This document shows positions 4,086 to 5,864 of a stretch of 5,864 nt of DNA, one piece after another. Each line of letters begins with the position of its first letter. Position 1 is the first letter of the stretch. The translations under genes and the position numbers were made by a program. The stretch lies in NCBI GenBank assembly GCA_900549975.1, contig URQK01000092.1, positions 1 through 5,864 of the forward strand, read 5' to 3'. A model generated the notes under the pieces. It ran no database searches and had not been told where the DNA came from. It saw only the letters and a list, made by a program, of their open reading frames with translations. The DNA is from an uncultured Mollicutes bacterium (GTDB taxonomy: Bacteria > Bacillota_I > Bacilli_A > RFN20 > CAG-826).

Positions 4086-5864
4086 ATGAAACTTAATTAT
4101 CACACACAATTAATTAACCAAATAAATGCTTTACCAACTCGTAACTATTATCATATTCTTAATGAAGACAAAGTTAATTTAACTAATTTTAAATTTGCTT
4201 ATTTTGCAGATAATAATGATGATATTTTAACTATTAATCCCACTGGTGATATTATTGTTCCAAGTAACTGGCAAATGTTAGGATATGATAATCATCAATA
4301 TACAAATAATCGTTACCCATTTCCTTTAGATCCGCCATTTATCGATAAGAAAAATCCATGTGGAGTGTATGTAATTAATTATAAAAATGATCAACCAAAT
4401 AAATCACATTATTTAAATATCGATGGTGCTGATTCATGCGTTTATATTTATGTTAATGGTACTTTTGTTGGTTATTCTACTGTTTCACATTGTAACGCCG
4501 AATTCGATATAACCAATTTCTTAAATAAAGAAGATAACGAAATTCGTCTTATCATTTTTAAATGGTGCGCAATGAGTTACTTAGAAGACCAAGACAAATT
4601 AAGAATGTCGGGATTATTCCGTGATGTTTATATAACTAGAAGAAACAAAGATCATATTCATAGTTATTGTCTTGTTTCTGATTATGATTATAAAAATAGT
4701 ATAGCCACATTAACTTTTACTTCTGATAAAGAAGCACAAGTTTTATTTAATAATGAAATAAAAGTAGGAAAAAACATTCAATTCACTATTCGAAATGTTA
4801 AACCTTGGAGCGCAGAAATTCCAAATTTATATGATGTAATTATCACTTATAATAATGAAATAATTGAAGATTATGTTGGATTTAGAAAAGTTGAAAAAAA
4901 TGGTAATATCTTATTATTAAATGGTCAACCAATAAAACTTAAAGGTGTTAACCGTCATTCTTCTACTATTAATGGATATGTTGAAACTATTGATGACTTA
5001 GTTAATGATGTTTTATTACTTAAAAAGTATAACATTAACGCTATAAGAACATCACATTATCCTGCTCATAAAGAGCTACCATTTATTTGTGATAAACATG
5101 GTATTTATTTAATGAGTGAATCCGACGTTGAATGTCATGGTGTAGTTCTCCAAAATGGTAATTACGATGAAAAATATTATAATTTATATGCCGAATCTGA
5201 TATGTTTCATGACGCTATTATTCACCGCCAAGAGCGTAATGTAATGCGTGATATCAATCGTCCTTCTATCATTATTTGGTCACTTGGAAACGAATCCGGT
5301 TGGGGCAAAAATTTTATTGATGCCGCAAAAAAAGTAAAAGAATTAGATAGTACCCGCTTAATTCACTATGAACGTAGTTGGTTAGGGGGAAGTGAAGGCG
5401 AACGTGATGAATTTAACTTTGCTAAAGATACTAATAAATATTTAGATATGTATTCAAGAATGTATCCTAGTTTTGAAGATTTAAATAAAATGCGTAATGG
5501 TGCGTTAGATATGCCACTTATATTATGTGAATATTCGCACGCCATGGGAAATTCATGCGGAGATTTAGAAAATTATGAAAAAATCATTGATTTAGAGCCT
5601 TCTTTTGCCGGTGGATTTATTTGGGAAATGATTAACCATTATGTTATAAAAGGAAATAAAATCCTTTATGGCGGTGATTTTAATGACCAACCAAATGATG
5701 GCAATTTCTGTATGGATGGCTTATTTACGCTTGACCGCAAACCACTTCCAGTAATGGAATCAGTAAAACATATATTTTCGCCATTAATAATTAAAAAAAT
5801 CGATAATAATCGTTACCAATTATTTAATAGATATTCATTTTTAACTATTAATGATGTTGAAATT
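4086..5864 (+). CDS. lacZ: Beta-galactosidase, glycoside hydrolase family 2 (LacZ/EbgA type), 3' end outside window
   Basis: The visible 593 codons run open to the window edge; full-length relatives have about 1,000 residues. The enzyme hydrolyses terminal beta-D-galactosides with retention. It has no signal peptide, so it acts in the cytoplasm on imported sugars. The sugar-binding jelly-roll domain (about 35-185) contains WQMLGYD, YLEDQD (165-170) and MSGLFRD (174-180). An Ig-like domain (about 186-275) precedes the TIM barrel (about 280-575). By alignment from memory to E. coli LacZ, H291 matches H357, H324 (SHYPAH) H391, E349 and H351 the Mg-site E416 and H418, E403 (WSLGNESGWG) the acid/base E461, E482 (CEYSHAMGN) the nucleophile E537, H485 H540, and W513 W568. 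Differences include VNRHSS for VNRHEH, SESDVECHG for DEANIETHG, and D544 for N604. Some of these recall EbgA-like Bacillota enzymes, so the best substrate may not be lactose. It is transcribed divergently from the surface genes. Confidence 0.95.
   Translation, partial: MKLNYHTQLINQINALPTRNYYHILNEDKVNLTNFKFAYFADNNDDILTINPTGDIIVPSNWQMLGYDNHQYTNNRYPFPLDPPFIDKKNPCGVYVINYKNDQPNKSHYLNIDGADSCVYIYVNGTFVGYSTVSHCNAEFDITNFLNKEDNEIRLIIFKWCAMSYLEDQDKLRMSGLFRDVYITRRNKDHIHSYCLVSDYDYKNSIATLTFTSDKEAQVLFNNEIKVGKNIQFTIRNVKPWSAEIPNLYDVIITYNNEIIEDYVGFRKVEKNGNILLLNGQPIKLKGVNRHSSTINGYVETIDDLVNDVLLLKKYNINAIRTSHYPAHKELPFICDKHGIYLMSESDVECHGVVLQNGNYDEKYYNLYAESDMFHDAIIHRQERNVMRDINRPSIIIWSLGNESGWGKNFIDAAKKVKELDSTRLIHYERSWLGGSEGERDEFNFAKDTNKYLDMYSRMYPSFEDLNKMRNGALDMPLILCEYSHAMGNSCGDLENYEKIIDLEPSFAGGFIWEMINHYVIKGNKILYGGDFNDQPNDGNFCMDGLFTLDRKPLPVMESVKHIFSPLIIKKIDNNRYQLFNRYSFLTINDVEI

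Noticed and set aside
1..5864. Use of TGA as a tryptophan codon (Mollicutes code)
   Set aside because: All Trp codons in the three genes are TGG, no in-frame TGA occurs, and TAA ends the one complete gene.

Overview
The DNA is strongly A+T rich (well under 40% G+C by eye). It has Gram-positive style AGAAAGG and GGAGG ribosome binding sites, CcpA/LacI-type operator palindromes, and Sec-exported surface proteins with one C-terminal membrane anchor. Every in-frame Trp in the three genes is TGG and no in-frame TGA occurs, so the Mycoplasma code is not indicated. The best guess is a low-GC Bacillota of the gut Bacilli / Erysipelotrichia / RF39-Acholeplasma neighbourhood. That placement is inference; no marker gene is present.

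Layout: (1) 1-2216, minus strand, is the 5' part of a large exported multi-domain protein whose C-terminus lies beyond position 1. (2) 2217-2444 is a spacer holding that gene's promoter, a cre-like operator and the rho-independent terminator of the next gene. (3) 2445-3863, minus strand, is a complete 472-residue surface protein. It is a clear paralogue of the first over its N-terminal ~345 residues, with an extra helical module and a membrane anchor. (4) 3864-4085 is a divergent regulatory region. (5) 4086-5864, plus strand, is the first 593 codons of a cytoplasmic GH2 beta-galactosidase (LacZ/EbgA type) with all catalytic residues visible.

The main unexplained signal is regulatory. An 18-bp box, TTAGCCAAAATATTAAAT, occurs identically upstream of both surface-protein genes, exactly 37 bp from matching -10 regions, although the DNA between has diverged. 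A 15/18 copy lies upstream of the beta-galactosidase. The two surface genes also share a 16-bp cre-like operator just downstream of the predicted start of transcription; the beta-galactosidase lacks it.

Working model (inference): the surface proteins bind or display on a galactose-containing glycan. Small galactosides are imported by a transporter not seen here and are cleaved inside the cell by the GH2 enzyme. A shared activator joins the three genes, and catabolite repression acts on the surface genes.
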